Below, one piece after another: positions 22,234-32,121 of a DNA stretch of 43,210 bases (position 1 is the first letter of the stretch; every line of letters begins with the position of its first letter). The translations under genes were made by a program, and so were the position numbers. A model generated the notes under the pieces. That model ran no database searches. It had not been told where the DNA came from and saw only the letters and a list, made by a program, of their open reading frames with translations. The stretch covers positions 1-43,210 of the forward strand of contig CALREZ010000008.1 of assembly GCA_943356445.1 (NCBI GenBank), written 5' to 3'. Origin of the DNA: Candidatus Nomurabacteria bacterium. Its GTDB lineage: Bacteria; Patescibacteriota; Minisyncoccia; Phycocordibacterales; CAIJYI01.

Positions 22234-23910
22234 TTATTTTTTTCTCTGAGACAAAGCAACGCGCACGAATTCCACGAACAGCGGGTGCGGGTCAAGCGGA
22301 CGGGCGATAAGTTCCGGGTGAAATTGCGTACCGAGGAAGAACGGATGCTTGCTTTCGGGGAGTTCGGCGATTTCCATCAATATGCCATCGGGAGAAGTAG
22401 CAGAAAAAACGAGTCCGCCTTTTTCCAATCGTTCGATATATTCAGGGTTCACTTCATAGCGATGACGGTGTCTTTCGGAAATTTCTTTTTTACTGCCGTA
22501 GGCTTTCCCTGCAACCGTTCCTTTTTTCAGAATAGCGGGATACGCGCCGAGTCTCATGCTCCCGCCGTAGTTCTCTTCTTTCATCTTCTTCTTCTGATCG
22601 GGCATGATATCAATGACCAAATGAGGAGAGTTCGGATCTATTTCCGCCGTATTAGCAACGTCAAAACCGAGAACGTTCCGGGCGAATTCTATCACCAAAA
22701 GCTGCATGCCGTAGCACAGACCGAAATACGGAATTTTGTGTTCGCGCGCGTATTGTATAACACTCAGCTTCCCTTCTATTCCGCGAGAACCAAAACCTCC
22801 CGGAACAAGTATCCCGTCATAATTTGAGAGAGTGCGAAGATTGGTTTTTGCCTCATCGCCTTCAAACTCTTCGGAAGAAAGCCAGGTTAAAATCGGTTTC
22901 GCGCCATTGACATAAGCGGCATATTTAATGGCCTCTATAACGGAAATGTAAGCATCGGACAAAACAAAATCTCCCGTACTGAAATACTTCCCCACCACGG
23001 CAATGTTCACTTCTTTTTTGGTATTCTTGGTTATCGCAACGAATTTTCTCCACTCTTTCAAAGAGGAATCTTTTTTCGGTTTCAATTTCAAAGAGGCAAG
23101 AAGTTTGTCCGATAGTTTATCTTTCTCAAAGTTTATAGGAACATCATAGATGCTTTCCACGTCGGGGGCGGAAATGACATTCTCGGGACGCATATTGCAG
23201 AAGAGGGCAATCTTTTCTTTTCGCACCTGATCAAGCGGTTCACTGGAACGCGCAATAATAACATTCGGCTGGACGCCGTTTGAGTTGAGCGCGCGAACCG
23301 CATGTTGAGTCGGTTTCGTTTTCATTTCTCCGAGTTTTGACGGCACGGGAAGATACGAAACCATCACGCAAGAAACATCGTCGGGATTTTGAAGTTCCAT
23401 CATACGAGCGGCTTCCACAAAAAGAATGTTCTCGTATTCGCCGACCGTCCCGCCGACCTCAATGATGGCAATATCCGCATCGGCTTTTTCCGCGGCGAGT
23501 TTAATGCGAGAAATAACTTCAAGAGGAATATGAGGAACGACCTGAACGCATTTGCCTTTGTATTTTAAATTTCTTTCTTTTTCTATAACAGAAAGATACA
23601 CGCGTCCGGTGGTCATGTAGTTGTCGGACGGAATGGAAACATTCAAAAACCGTTCGTAGTTTCCCATATCTTGATCGGTTTCAAAACCATCGTTCAAAAC
23701 AAACACTTCTCCGTGCTCGGTGGGGTTCATCGTGCCCGCGTCAACGTTCACATATGGATCAATCTTTATGGAAGTTACCTTGAATCCGCGATCCTGCAAA
23801 ATAACACCGATGGACGATGCCGTAATGCCCTTCCCCACTCCCGACATTACGCCCCCCACGACAAAAATATATTTTCTTCGTTTGACCGCTGTTTTTTTCT
23901 TTGTTGCCAT
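22234..23910 (-). CDS. pyrG: CTP synthase, 558 aa
   Basis: It converts UTP to CTP with glutamine and ATP. The synthetase domain has YIFVVGGVMSGVGKG, KIDPYVNVDAGTMNPTEHGEVFVLNDG and IIEVGGTVGEYEN. The class I glutamine amidotransferase domain has GILVPGGFGSRG, the nucleophile in GLCYGMQLLVIEFAR, and His/Glu in GTQFHPEL. The length is typical. A TATAAT box ends 4 nt before the ATG on the minus strand, consistent with a leaderless transcript. The downstream hairpin 22125-22213 separates it from the next gene. Confidence 0.98.
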   Translation of the reverse strand: MATKKKTAVKRRKYIFVVGGVMSGVGKGITASSIGVILQDRGFKVTSIKIDPYVNVDAGTMNPTEHGEVFVLNDGFETDQDMGNYERFLNVSIPSDNYMTTGRVYLSVIEKERNLKYKGKCVQVVPHIPLEVISRIKLAAEKADADIAIIEVGGTVGEYENILFVEAARMMELQNPDDVSCVMVSYLPVPSKLGEMKTKPTQHAVRALNSNGVQPNVIIARSSEPLDQVRKEKIALFCNMRPENVISAPDVESIYDVPINFEKDKLSDKLLASLKLKPKKDSSLKEWRKFVAITKNTKKEVNIAVVGKYFSTGDFVLSDAYISVIEAIKYAAYVNGAKPILTWLSSEEFEGDEAKTNLRTLSNYDGILVPGGFGSRGIEGKLSVIQYAREHKIPYFGLCYGMQLLVIEFARNVLGFDVANTAEIDPNSPHLVIDIMPDQKKKMKEENYGGSMRLGAYPAILKKGTVAGKAYGSKKEISERHRHRYEVNPEYIERLEKGGLVFSATSPDGILMEIAELPESKHPFFLGTQFHPELIARPLDPHPLFVEFVRVALSQRKK

Positions 23911-23967
23911 ATGTATTATATTTTATTCTCCCCCAGTATACTCTTTTTCAAAAGGTCTGACGAGTTG

Positions 23968-23996
23968 TTGACTTTTTCAACAATATATACCATTAT
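23968..23996 (+). promoter_or_regulatory. promoter of 51-aa gene
   Basis: TTGACT at 23968-23973, a 17-bp spacer and CATTAT at 23991-23996. A Shine-Dalgarno GGAGGTG follows at 24024-24030. Confidence 0.65.
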
Positions 23997-24033
23997 GTTT
24001 ACTGGATGGTTCCTTTCACCAACGGAGGTGTCT

Positions 24034-24189
24034 ATGCCAACGACAGCGCAAAACAAAACAGCCCTTCCGCCATGGCCCTATCAAACGATGGAAAAATGGC
24101 GAAATGCGAGAAAAGAGGAAGAAAGACCGAGAAGCTCAAAACCTTTCTATCCTGATTTCAACAACGACGTATTTGCCGGAGTGCTCTAA
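24034..24189 (+). CDS. small hypothetical protein, 51 aa
   Basis: I do not recognise it. The sequence is Pro-, Arg- and Lys-rich (TALPPWPYQTMEKWRNARKEE, then PRSSKPFYPDFNNDVF) without membrane segments. The ORF track extends it to 23671, but the GGAGGTG site 3 nt before ATG 24034 and the promoter at 23968-23996 fix this start. A strong terminator follows 7 nt after the stop. It is therefore a complete independent gene, of the same design as the small genes at 150, 11604 and 37245. Confidence 0.75.
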   Translation: MPTTAQNKTALPPWPYQTMEKWRNARKEEERPRSSKPFYPDFNNDVFAGVL

Positions 24190-24196
24190 CTCCCGC

Positions 24197-24228
24197 AAAA
24201 AGTCCCCGACACGTTCGGGGACTTTTTT
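24197..24228. terminator. bidirectional terminator
   Basis: AAAAAGTCCCCGA-CACGT-TCGGGGACTTTTTT, a 13-bp stem between the 51-aa gene and the convergent giant surface-protein gene. Confidence 0.95.
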
Positions 24229-24239
24229 ATTGTTTCATT

Positions 24240-27200
24240 TTATTCCGCTGGAGCAACCTCGGGGGCCGGTGCAGGAGCTTCGGGAGCAGCCGGTTCCTGT
24301 ATAGGCGGAACCACTACCGGATCGGGTGCCGGTGTCACCTCCTCTATTGGAGGGGCAACAGGGGCTTCCGGGGCTGGTGCCGGCGTTGGGTCCGGTGTCG
24401 GTGTCGGCGCGGGAGCAGGTTGTGACGGGGTGCCATGACCGACTGCCGGATTCTGATTTTGCTCAAGGAGTTCAACTTTTCGTTCCAGTTCTCTTATGCG
24501 ATCATCCTGACTCTTGTTCCAATCAGACAACTCCACAATCTTCAACCAAATGTTTTCCACTGACTCCAGTATCTGATTCATACGAACAGAAAGAGACATG
24601 GCACCCGAGTTTCTTGCCGTAGCCCACGGAAGATGTTTGTTCTCATCTATGTAGGTTTGTATTTCGTCTATGGAGAGGTGCTTGTAGAGCGGATCATCAA
24701 AGACATAGTCCGGAGCGTTGAGAGTGGCTCCTTCGTCAATAAAGGAAATGGCGTAAACGGAACCTTCAACGGTGAGTTTCTGACTTGGGCTCGTGGTTCC
24801 GATACCAATGTTACCGCTGGCGAGGGTTGTGCCCGTTCCGTCTAAATTCGTACCAAAGATAAGATTGCCGATGTTGAGACCGCGGGTCATGTCGGTGGAG
24901 GTGGCTCCGATGTCGTAGCCGATGATGATGTTGTTGGAGCCCGTGGTAAGAGCAGTTATTCCTGAATTTCCGGCGTTGTATCCAATGAGAATGTTGTTTG
25001 CTCCGGTCGTTACGTTAGATCCAGAATACGCGCCAACCATCGTATTGTTATCAGAACCGGTCGCCGCACTTTCACCTGCTCCATAACCGACGTACACCCC
25101 GCGCTCGTTGGAATACAAAGCGGAACCTTTTGCTGCGACAGCTCCAATCGCGACCGTTGAAGAAGCGGAGGCGTTATAATAGAGAGCGTTATCTCCCATG
25201 ACAGTATTCCAACTACCCGTAATGTTTGAATAGAGAGACTGGAATCCTGACACTACATTACGCGAACCATCTATGTTGGAGTAGAGCGATTGGTTTCCGT
25301 AAGCAACATTACTCTCTCCGTCGGTAGACAAATACATGGATTGATATCCGGTAGCAACGTTGTCGGAACCTCCGACGTTGGAATAAAGCGACTGAAAACC
25401 GCTTGCCACGTTGTTTCCTCCGTCTGTATTGGAATACAGAGCCTGATATCCATTCGCGACATTATCAATTCCTTCCGTATTAAGATAAAGAGATTGGTAG
25501 CCCGTTGCGGTGTTTTCAGCTCCAGTAGTATTGGTGTAAAGAGCGCTTGAGCCAACTCCAACGTTACCCGTACCCTCCGTGTTGAAATAGAGAACGCTTC
25601 CTCCAATCGCGATATTGCTCCAACCTGTTTCATTAGAATAGAGAGCCTCGCTGCCAAGCGCTACGTTTCCGCTTCCGGTCGTATTGGTGTAGAGAGCGCT
25701 GTCTCCTATAGAAATGTTAACTTCTCCTTCCGTGTTGGAATAAAGAGACTGATTCCCCATCGCGATATTCTCAGAACCGGTAGTGTTGTAATAAAGCGCT
25801 TCCTTTCCAACAGCAACATTGAGAGATCCTTCGGTGTTGGAATAAAGAGCATACGAACCGACTGCTGTGTTGTCGTTTGCGATAGTGCTGGAGTAGAGAG
25901 AGTACGAACCGATTGCCGTGTTGTTGCCACCTTCGGTATTAGAGTACAAAGCTTCAAACCCATCGGCGACGTTTTCGCTGCCGAGAGTGTTGGCATAGAG
26001 TGCTTCCATGCCGTTCGCGACATTGCTTTCTCCTTCGGTGTTAGAGTAAAGAGACCAGTATCCATTCGCGACATTGAAAGATCCCGTCTCGTTATAATAA
26101 AGGGAGCCATTTCCCGAAGCAACGTTTTGTTGGCCTTCGGTGTTGGTATAAAGAGAGTCTTCTCCGATGGCGATATTTTCAGAACCGGTAGTGTTGAAGT
26201 AGAGTGCGGCGCTGCCGATTGCGACGTTCGCGCTGCCTTCAGTATTAGAGAAGAGAGCAGAGGAACCATTCGCGACGTTAGCTTCTCCTATGGTATTTGC
26301 AACGAGCGCATTTGTTCCCACTGCGACGTTGTCATTTCCTGTCTCGTTAGTAGCAAGAGCTCCATACCCTACCGCAATGTTGTGAATACCTTCAGTGTTG
26401 GAAAGCAAAGATTGATCGCCGAGCGATACGTTTTCATATCCGGTTGTGTTGGCATACAACGACTGGAATCCGACAGCGACGTTGCTGTATCCTTCGGTGT
26501 TTGCCCAAAGTGATTGAGAACCAACCGCGGTATTCTCGTAGGCTCCGGTATCTCCGTTGATATCACCGATATTTGAATAAAGTGCTTGGTATCCGACGGC
26601 GACGTTGTCGCTTCCTCCTTCGTTAGAGAAAAGCGCTCCGGACCCGTTCGCCACGTTTTGAGCGCCGTCAACATTGGTGTAGAGAGAATCATATCCTGTT
26701 GCGGTATTATCGGAACCTTCAGTGTTGTAATAAAGAGAAAATGCCCCGTTGGAAGTATTGCTTTCTCCGAGAGTGTTGGAATAAAGGGCTTGAGAGCCGA
26801 TGGAGGTATTGCCCGTTCCGCTCGTATTGGAATAAAGAGAATCGTATCCGATAGCGGTGTTTTCTCCTCCATCAACATTAGAGTAAAGAGCTTCGTATCC
26901 GACCGCGACAAGATTGAGTCCATCGGTATTGGAATAAAGAGCGCTGGTTCCAACGGCAACAAGGTTGGAACTCTCGGTATTTGAATAAAGAGCATCCCAA
27001 CCGCTTGCGACGTTGCCGCTTCCCATCGTATTGGAATACAGAGCCTCATAACCATTCGCGACGTTTTCAGAACCTTCAGTATTAGAGAAAAGCGTTAATG
27101 CGCCATTAGAGGCATTATTCGTACCGAGAGTGTTGGAATAAAGAGCTTGCGCTCCGTTTGCAACATTGTTTTCACCTAAAGTATTACTGTACAGAGCACG

Positions 27201-30200
27201 AAAACCATTCGCAATGTTATCAACTCCTTCGGTATTGGAATACAGAGCTTCCATACCGTTCGCGACGTTTTCGTTTCCTATCGTATTAGAGTAGAGCGCG
27301 TTAAAGCCATTCGCGACATTATCAGCGCCCTCAGTGTTGGAGAAGAGAGAGAATGCGCCGTTGGCTGTATTCTCTACACCCGTAGTATTTGAAGCGAGAG
27401 AGCTGATTCCGTTGGCGGTATTTTCGCTACCCTCAGTATTAGAAGTCAAAGCTTCCCAACCGTTCGCAACATTACTGCTTCCCGAGGTATTAGAGTAAAG
27501 AGCTTCCATACCATTTGCTACATTCTGAGTACCGGTTTCATTACTGTAAAGAGCAGAGACTCCGTTGGCGACGTTTTGAGAACCGGTAGTATTAGAATAA
27601 AGCGCTTCAAATCCATTCGCGACATTTTCAGATCCTTCAGTGTTAGAGAAGAGAGACCACATACCATCTGCCGTGTTATTTTCGCCAATAGTATTAGAAG
27701 CGAGAGAACTGAAACCAGTGGCGGTATTCGCACTGCCCTCGGTGTTGAGATTGAGAGCCTGGACACCGTTTGCGGTATTATAGTTTCCGGTAGTATTGGC
27801 ATAGAGCGCTTGATTTCCGGTTGCGACGTTATCGTATCCTTCCGTATTGGAATAAAGGGCTTCAAATCCGACCGCAACGTTCTCATAACCGGAAGTATTG
27901 GAGTAGAGGGCTTCGTTTCCAATCGCGACACTATTGTACCCGTCCGTATTAGACCAAAGAGAATACGCTCCGGCGGCAACATTACTAGACCCGGAGGTAT
28001 TGGAATACATGGATTGATACCCGCTCGCGACATTCTGAATTCCTTCCGTATTGGAAAGCAAAGATTGAGAACCTACCGCGGTGTTTTCAATACCGATCTC
28101 ACCATCTGCGGTATCTCCGACATTATTGTAGAGAGACTGATATCCGACGGCGACGTTGTCGCGTCCTCCGACATTGGAGTAAAGCGCGCCGTGTCCGTTT
28201 GCAACATTATTCACACCGTCAGTATTGGAGTAAAGAGAATTGTATCCCGTTCCGGTATTGTATGAACCCACAAGGTTGGAGTAAATAGATCCTTCGCCTA
28301 TTGCGGTATTTTCTGAACCGGTGGTATTGGTAAAAAGCGATTCATACCCCACTGCGGTATTGTCGGAACCTTCCGTATTCATTGAGAGCGCCAAAGAACC
28401 GTTGGCAGTATTGTTCTCTCCTGTTTCATTCGCGTATAAGGATTGATAACCCTCTGCGGTATTGTTGGAACCGCTATCGTTGCGATAGAGAGACTGATAC
28501 CCCGTGGCTACATTATTCTCTCCTGTCGTGTTTGTGTAGAGAGATGACCAACCGCTGGCGGTGTTGTTGTTTCCGGTTTCGTTATAGAAAAGCGATTGAA
28601 AGCCGTTGGCAACATTATTGATTCCTTCCGTATTGTGGTAAAGAGATTCAAATCCGTTCGCGGTATTTTCATAACCGAGCGTATTATAGTACATAGACTC
28701 CACTCCGTTCGCGACATTACTATAACCTTCGGTATTGAGATAAAGGGATCTCCAACCAGTCGCGAGATTGTTGTTTCCCGTCGTGTTGTTGAAAAGGGTG
28801 TGATCCCCGATGGCGGTATTCCAACTTCCTTCCGTATTGGCATAAAGAGAATATGCCCCCGTTGAAACATTGTCATTTCCCGTTTCGTTGGAATAGAGAG
28901 CCGATTCTCCATTTGCGACGTTGTCAATTCCCTCGGTGTTAGAAGCAAGAGCGTTCGCGCCCACGGCAATATTGGAATATCCAAGCGTATTGTTTTGAAG
29001 AGCGGAGGAACCGATGGCTATGTTGTTCTCACCTTCCGTATTAGTAAAGAGGGCGCTGGTTCCGATGGCGATATTGTTAATTCCTATGGTATTGCCATAG
29101 AGAGAATTATAACCGATACCCACATTATCGCTTCCTTCCGTGTTGCTAAAAAGAGCAGAAGCGCCGATGGCAACATTAACTCCTCCGGTAGTATTGGAAA
29201 GAAGAGCGCTGCTTCCTATGGCTGTATTGTAATTACCCTCCGTATTGGCAGAAAGAGCATTACTTCCCATCGCGGTGTTTTCATAACCGATCGTGTTTTC
29301 ATACAGAGAGTTGCTTCCGAAAGCCGAGTTGTCGCTTCCTGTTTCGTTGGCATAAAGAGACTGATATCCCATGGCGGTGTTCTCTGAGCCCTCAGTATTG
29401 GAGTAAAGAGAGGTGTATCCGTTCGCGGTATTATCCGCTCCCCCGTCGTTGAAGTAAAGAGCATAGGCCCCCGTTGCGGTAAGAGCGGAACCCTCGGTAT
29501 TGGAATACAGCGCTTGATAGCCGTTCGCGACATTTTCTTCGCCGATAGTATTGGAATAAAGAGTCTCCGTTCCGTTTGCGGTATTAAAGTTTCCTTCCGT
29601 GTTAGAGAACATGGAATCGCTTCCGTTCGCGACATTAGAGGCTCCCGCGGTATTAGAGTAGAGAGATTGGTCTCCATTTGCGACATTTCCGTAACCTTCG
29701 GTATTAGACCAAAGCGAGTAACCTCCGGTGGCTACATTGCTGTAACCGTCAACATTGGAATAAAGCGCTTGACTGCCGACGGCGACATTACGGCTTCCTT
29801 CGGTATTGGCAAAGAGCGCAGATGAGCCGATGCCGATATTTTCAACCCCGACAGTATTATTGTAGAGGGCAATGGTTCCGTTTGCGATGTTCGCATAACC
29901 TTCCGTGTTAGAGTAGAGAGACTGAAAACCATTCGCAACATTATTATTCCCCGTAGTGTTCGTATAAAGAGAGTAGGCTCCATTCGCTACGTTGCTTTCT
30001 CCTGTAGTGTTTGAGTACAGTGATTGGTAGCCGTTTGCTGTATTTTCAGAACCGCTAAGATTTAAATAAAGAGAGTAGGCTCCATTCGCGACGTTTGAAG
30101 AACCGTCTTGGTTAGAATGAAGAGATGAATATCCATTTGCCGTATTATTCTCACCCGTCAGATTAGAATACATTGACTCCACTCCGTTCGCGACATTGGC

Positions 30201-30683
30201 GTTTCCTGTATCATTGGAATAGAGGGCGGAATATCCGTTTGCGACGTTTTCGCTTCCTTCGGAATTATAAAAAAGAGACAACGCTCCGTTCGCGCTATTA
30301 CGTCCTCCTACTGTGTTTGTATAGAGAGCTTCAAACCCATTCGCAACATTATCTTCTCCTTCCGTGTTAGAATACAGAGACTGATAGCCGTTTGAGACGT
30401 TTTCACCTCCTGTTGTATTAAAAAGCATTGATTCGGCGCCGAATGCTGAATTTTGCGAACCTGTCGTATTCCAGAAAAGAGAATTCTGTCCATAAGCGGC
30501 ATTTTCGGAACCTATGGTATTGGAATAGAGAGATTCATTTCCTGTTGCGGTATTGCTGTACCCCTCCGTATTGGAATAAAGAGAAGTATTGCCGATAGCC
30601 GTGTTTTCGGTGCCGACAGTGTTGGAGTACAGCGAGCGAGAACCGATTGCCGTAATACCATCTCCTGTCGTATCATTTCGCAA
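24240..30683 (-). CDS. giant repeat surface protein, C-terminal fragment in this frame (2147 aa)
   Basis: About 1,830 residues are built from roughly 108 tandem 17-residue units of the type SLYSNTEGxxNVANGxx, like the YadA/Hep_Hag head repeats that form trimeric beta-rolls. Units with NTEG alternate with units bearing another tripeptide over long stretches, giving a 34-residue super-period. Then come GNIGIGTTSPSQKLTVEG, a tail-fibre-type end domain (PDYVFDDPLYKHLSIDEIQTY, ENKHLPW), a coiled coil (about 2030-2080) and a Pro/Ala-rich tail of about 70 residues. No sortase signal is seen. It has no signal peptide of its own: it is the continuation of the ORF at 30709-32079, cut off by the G7 tract. 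ATG 30683 is probably not a true start. Confidence 0.88.
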   Translation of the reverse strand: MRNDTTGDGITAIGSRSLYSNTVGTENTAIGNTSLYSNTEGYSNTATGNESLYSNTIGSENAAYGQNSLFWNTTGSQNSAFGAESMLFNTTGGENVSNGYQSLYSNTEGEDNVANGFEALYTNTVGGRNSANGALSLFYNSEGSENVANGYSALYSNDTGNANVANGVESMYSNLTGENNTANGYSSLHSNQDGSSNVANGAYSLYLNLSGSENTANGYQSLYSNTTGESNVANGAYSLYTNTTGNNNVANGFQSLYSNTEGYANIANGTIALYNNTVGVENIGIGSSALFANTEGSRNVAVGSQALYSNVDGYSNVATGGYSLWSNTEGYGNVANGDQSLYSNTAGASNVANGSDSMFSNTEGNFNTANGTETLYSNTIGEENVANGYQALYSNTEGSALTATGAYALYFNDGGADNTANGYTSLYSNTEGSENTAMGYQSLYANETGSDNSAFGSNSLYENTIGYENTAMGSNALSANTEGNYNTAIGSSALLSNTTGGVNVAIGASALFSNTEGSDNVGIGYNSLYGNTIGINNIAIGTSALFTNTEGENNIAIGSSALQNNTLGYSNIAVGANALASNTEGIDNVANGESALYSNETGNDNVSTGAYSLYANTEGSWNTAIGDHTLFNNTTGNNNLATGWRSLYLNTEGYSNVANGVESMYYNTLGYENTANGFESLYHNTEGINNVANGFQSLFYNETGNNNTASGWSSLYTNTTGENNVATGYQSLYRNDSGSNNTAEGYQSLYANETGENNTANGSLALSMNTEGSDNTAVGYESLFTNTTGSENTAIGEGSIYSNLVGSYNTGTGYNSLYSNTDGVNNVANGHGALYSNVGGRDNVAVGYQSLYNNVGDTADGEIGIENTAVGSQSLLSNTEGIQNVASGYQSMYSNTSGSSNVAAGAYSLWSNTDGYNSVAIGNEALYSNTSGYENVAVGFEALYSNTEGYDNVATGNQALYANTTGNYNTANGVQALNLNTEGSANTATGFSSLASNTIGENNTADGMWSLFSNTEGSENVANGFEALYSNTTGSQNVANGVSALYSNETGTQNVANGMEALYSNTSGSSNVANGWEALTSNTEGSENTANGISSLASNTTGVENTANGAFSLFSNTEGADNVANGFNALYSNTIGNENVANGMEALYSNTEGVDNIANGFRALYSNTLGENNVANGAQALYSNTLGTNNASNGALTLFSNTEGSENVANGYEALYSNTMGSGNVASGWDALYSNTESSNLVAVGTSALYSNTDGLNLVAVGYEALYSNVDGGENTAIGYDSLYSNTSGTGNTSIGSQALYSNTLGESNTSNGAFSLYYNTEGSDNTATGYDSLYTNVDGAQNVANGSGALFSNEGGSDNVAVGYQALYSNIGDINGDTGAYENTAVGSQSLWANTEGYSNVAVGFQSLYANTTGYENVSLGDQSLLSNTEGIHNIAVGYGALATNETGNDNVAVGTNALVANTIGEANVANGSSALFSNTEGSANVAIGSAALYFNTTGSENIAIGEDSLYTNTEGQQNVASGNGSLYYNETGSFNVANGYWSLYSNTEGESNVANGMEALYANTLGSENVADGFEALYSNTEGGNNTAIGSYSLYSSTIANDNTAVGSYALYSNTEGSLNVAVGKEALYYNTTGSENIAMGNQSLYSNTEGEVNISIGDSALYTNTTGSGNVALGSEALYSNETGWSNIAIGGSVLYFNTEGTGNVGVGSSALYTNTTGAENTATGYQSLYLNTEGIDNVANGYQALYSNTDGGNNVASGFQSLYSNVGGSDNVATGYQSMYLSTDGESNVAYGNQSLYSNIDGSRNVVSGFQSLYSNITGSWNTVMGDNALYYNASASSTVAIGAVAAKGSALYSNERGVYVGYGAGESAATGSDNNTMVGAYSGSNVTTGANNILIGYNAGNSGITALTTGSNNIIIGYDIGATSTDMTRGLNIGNLIFGTNLDGTGTTLASGNIGIGTTSPSQKLTVEGSVYAISFIDEGATLNAPDYVFDDPLYKHLSIDEIQTYIDENKHLPWATARNSGAMSLSVRMNQILESVENIWLKIVELSDWNKSQDDRIRELERKVELLEQNQNPAVGHGTPSQPAPAPTPTPDPTPAPAPEAPVAPPIEEVTPAPDPVVVPPIQEPAAPEAPAPAPEVAPAE

Positions 30684-30708
30684 CGAATGATCGCCAACAG
30701 CGGTATTG

Positions 30709-32079
30709 TTACCCCCCCGTCATCGTCGTATTCCCCGCCAGCAACCCGAAGAAACTATTCCCCAGCGTCTTATTCGCAGTAATCAGATCGGTTCCATCGT
30801 ATTTAAAAGTATACCCATTCCCGATATTGATATTTCCTCCCACATCCAGCGTATACGCCGGACTGGTGGTACCGATACCGACTTTTCCGGTCGTCCGCCA
30901 AGCGTCTTCCCCGCTCGCCGTCCAGTTGCCGGTCGTGGCTCCCGCTATAAGATTTCCTCCCCAATAGAGGCTTCCCAATATATTGTATAAACGATTCGTG
31001 GTCTTTGAGGGAATGGCGGCAGTAAGATACAGCGGGCCGTTTACGGAAAGCGTATCGGAAGGAGAAGAAGTGCCGACTCCGACACGGCTGTTTGTCCCGT
31101 CGGTATACAAAACGCCGTTAGCGGAAAGCGTTCCCGTGAGAGTGGTCGCCCCTCCGACAGAGAGACTTCCGGAGAGGGTGGAATTTCCGGTAACAGTAAG
31201 ATCTTTTGATGCGGACAAACTTCCGCTGGTAACTCCGCCCGAAAAAGTTCCCGTCTGCGCGGAGACGTCTTTTTCAAATACTCCGTTCGTGCTGGCGGCA
31301 TTAAAAACAACCGCTTGACCATTCAGTCCGACATAAGCGGTTGGCGAAGAATGAGAGGGGGATGATCGCAAACCTTCTACTTTTTTTTGAAGAGCAAGAA
31401 TGTCTATCCTTGCTTGTGTGTCGTATACAAATTGAGCGCTTCCCGATTTCTTTTCAAGGTTCCCTACTCTGGAACTGAGAGCATTCAGCGTGGAAGCGGG
31501 AGCAAAAACGTTTTTGGGGGAAGCGACGATGGTATCGTATGATAAAACTTGGTTTCCGGTTATGACCGGAGCTGGTGAAGAAGGTTGAGTCGGGGTAACG
31601 GTCGGAGGGGCAAGGATCGGAGCCGAGGGAGATTTTACCGGCTGTTGAACTGCGGGCGTTGCGGGAGGAACGACTTTTGTCGGAGTCGTCCCGTCGCACC
31701 CGAGACCGAGAAGCGCTCTTGCTTTGCAATAAACAGAAGTCTGGTTTGCAAGAGCAAGATCTGAAGCGGCGGAAGATAACGCGATGGTTTCTTTTGTTCT
31801 TCCGCTTCCCTGTTCTATTCTTTTATAGAGGTCTTGATAACTTTTGGAGCTTAGACGGATTCCGGTTTTAACATAATCTTTCAGGACAAAAACTCCTTCG
31901 GCGAATATATTACAGAGATCATGGGCTTCAACCGCCGCGGTTTCCGCGATATTCGCTTCGGGTTTTCCATTGTCGGCTGAAGCAAAAGCTGTCGGGAAAA
32001 ATCCCGCGAAGAGGATGAGGAGAAAAAGGGTTTTCCTTTTCAAAAAATTGCACGCGAAAAGTTTTTCAGTCGGATACAT
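30709..32079 (-). CDS. giant surface protein, N-terminal fragment with signal peptide (456 aa)
   Basis: It starts MYPTEKLFACNFLKRK followed by a hydrophobic stretch LFLLILFAGFFPTAFA, a signal peptide. Then come a helical domain with two Cys, a Pro/Thr-rich linker, a coiled coil and beta-rich repeats (TGTFSGGVTSGSLSASKDL, VGVGTSSPSDTL, KVGIGTTSPAYTLDVGG). The ORF-track start at 32166 is upstream of the -10 box, so ATG 32079 is preferred. It stops at TAA just after ATGACGGGGGGG. Removing one G continues directly into NNTAVGDHSLRNDTTGDG and the 17-residue repeats, so this and the next ORF are one gene of 2,612 codons. Confidence 0.88.
   Translation of the reverse strand: MYPTEKLFACNFLKRKTLFLLILFAGFFPTAFASADNGKPEANIAETAAVEAHDLCNIFAEGVFVLKDYVKTGIRLSSKSYQDLYKRIEQGSGRTKETIALSSAASDLALANQTSVYCKARALLGLGCDGTTPTKVVPPATPAVQQPVKSPSAPILAPPTVTPTQPSSPAPVITGNQVLSYDTIVASPKNVFAPASTLNALSSRVGNLEKKSGSAQFVYDTQARIDILALQKKVEGLRSSPSHSSPTAYVGLNGQAVVFNAASTNGVFEKDVSAQTGTFSGGVTSGSLSASKDLTVTGNSTLSGSLSVGGATTLTGTLSANGVLYTDGTNSRVGVGTSSPSDTLSVNGPLYLTAAIPSKTTNRLYNILGSLYWGGNLIAGATTGNWTASGEDAWRTTGKVGIGTTSPAYTLDVGGNINIGNGYTFKYDGTDLITANKTLGNSFFGLLAGNTTMTGG
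30712..30718 (-). other. G7 homopolymer with frameshift inside the giant surface-protein gene
   Basis: Seven C's on the plus strand, G7 in the coding strand. With six G's the two ORFs fuse in frame; with seven a stop follows at once. It could be a phase-variable contingency tract, a programmed +1 frameshift, or a sequencing error. Confidence 0.85.
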
Positions 32080-32086
32080 ACTCAAG

Positions 32087-32095
32087 ATTATATCA
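32087..32095 (-). promoter_or_regulatory. extended -10 promoter of the surface-protein gene
   Basis: TGATATAAT on the minus strand, ending 7 nt before ATG 32079, so the predicted transcript begins at or next to the start codon. A TGTGGATAA box lies about 30 bp upstream (32122-32130). Confidence 0.6.
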
Positions 32096-32121
32096 CAAAA
32101 AATATAAGGGAGAACTTTGCT

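Noticed and set aside
22120-22827. 235-aa plus-strand ORF
   Set aside because: It is antisense to pyrG and runs through a REP-like hairpin; the coding strand is clearly pyrG.
25290-29825. Several 80-230 aa ORFs on both strands inside the surface-protein gene
   Set aside because: They are frame shadows of the low-complexity 51-bp repeats and have no start context.
24240-30683. Regular 51-bp repeats resembling a CRISPR array
   Set aside because: The repeats are coding, gap-free in frame and divergent in sequence; there are no unique spacers between identical repeats.
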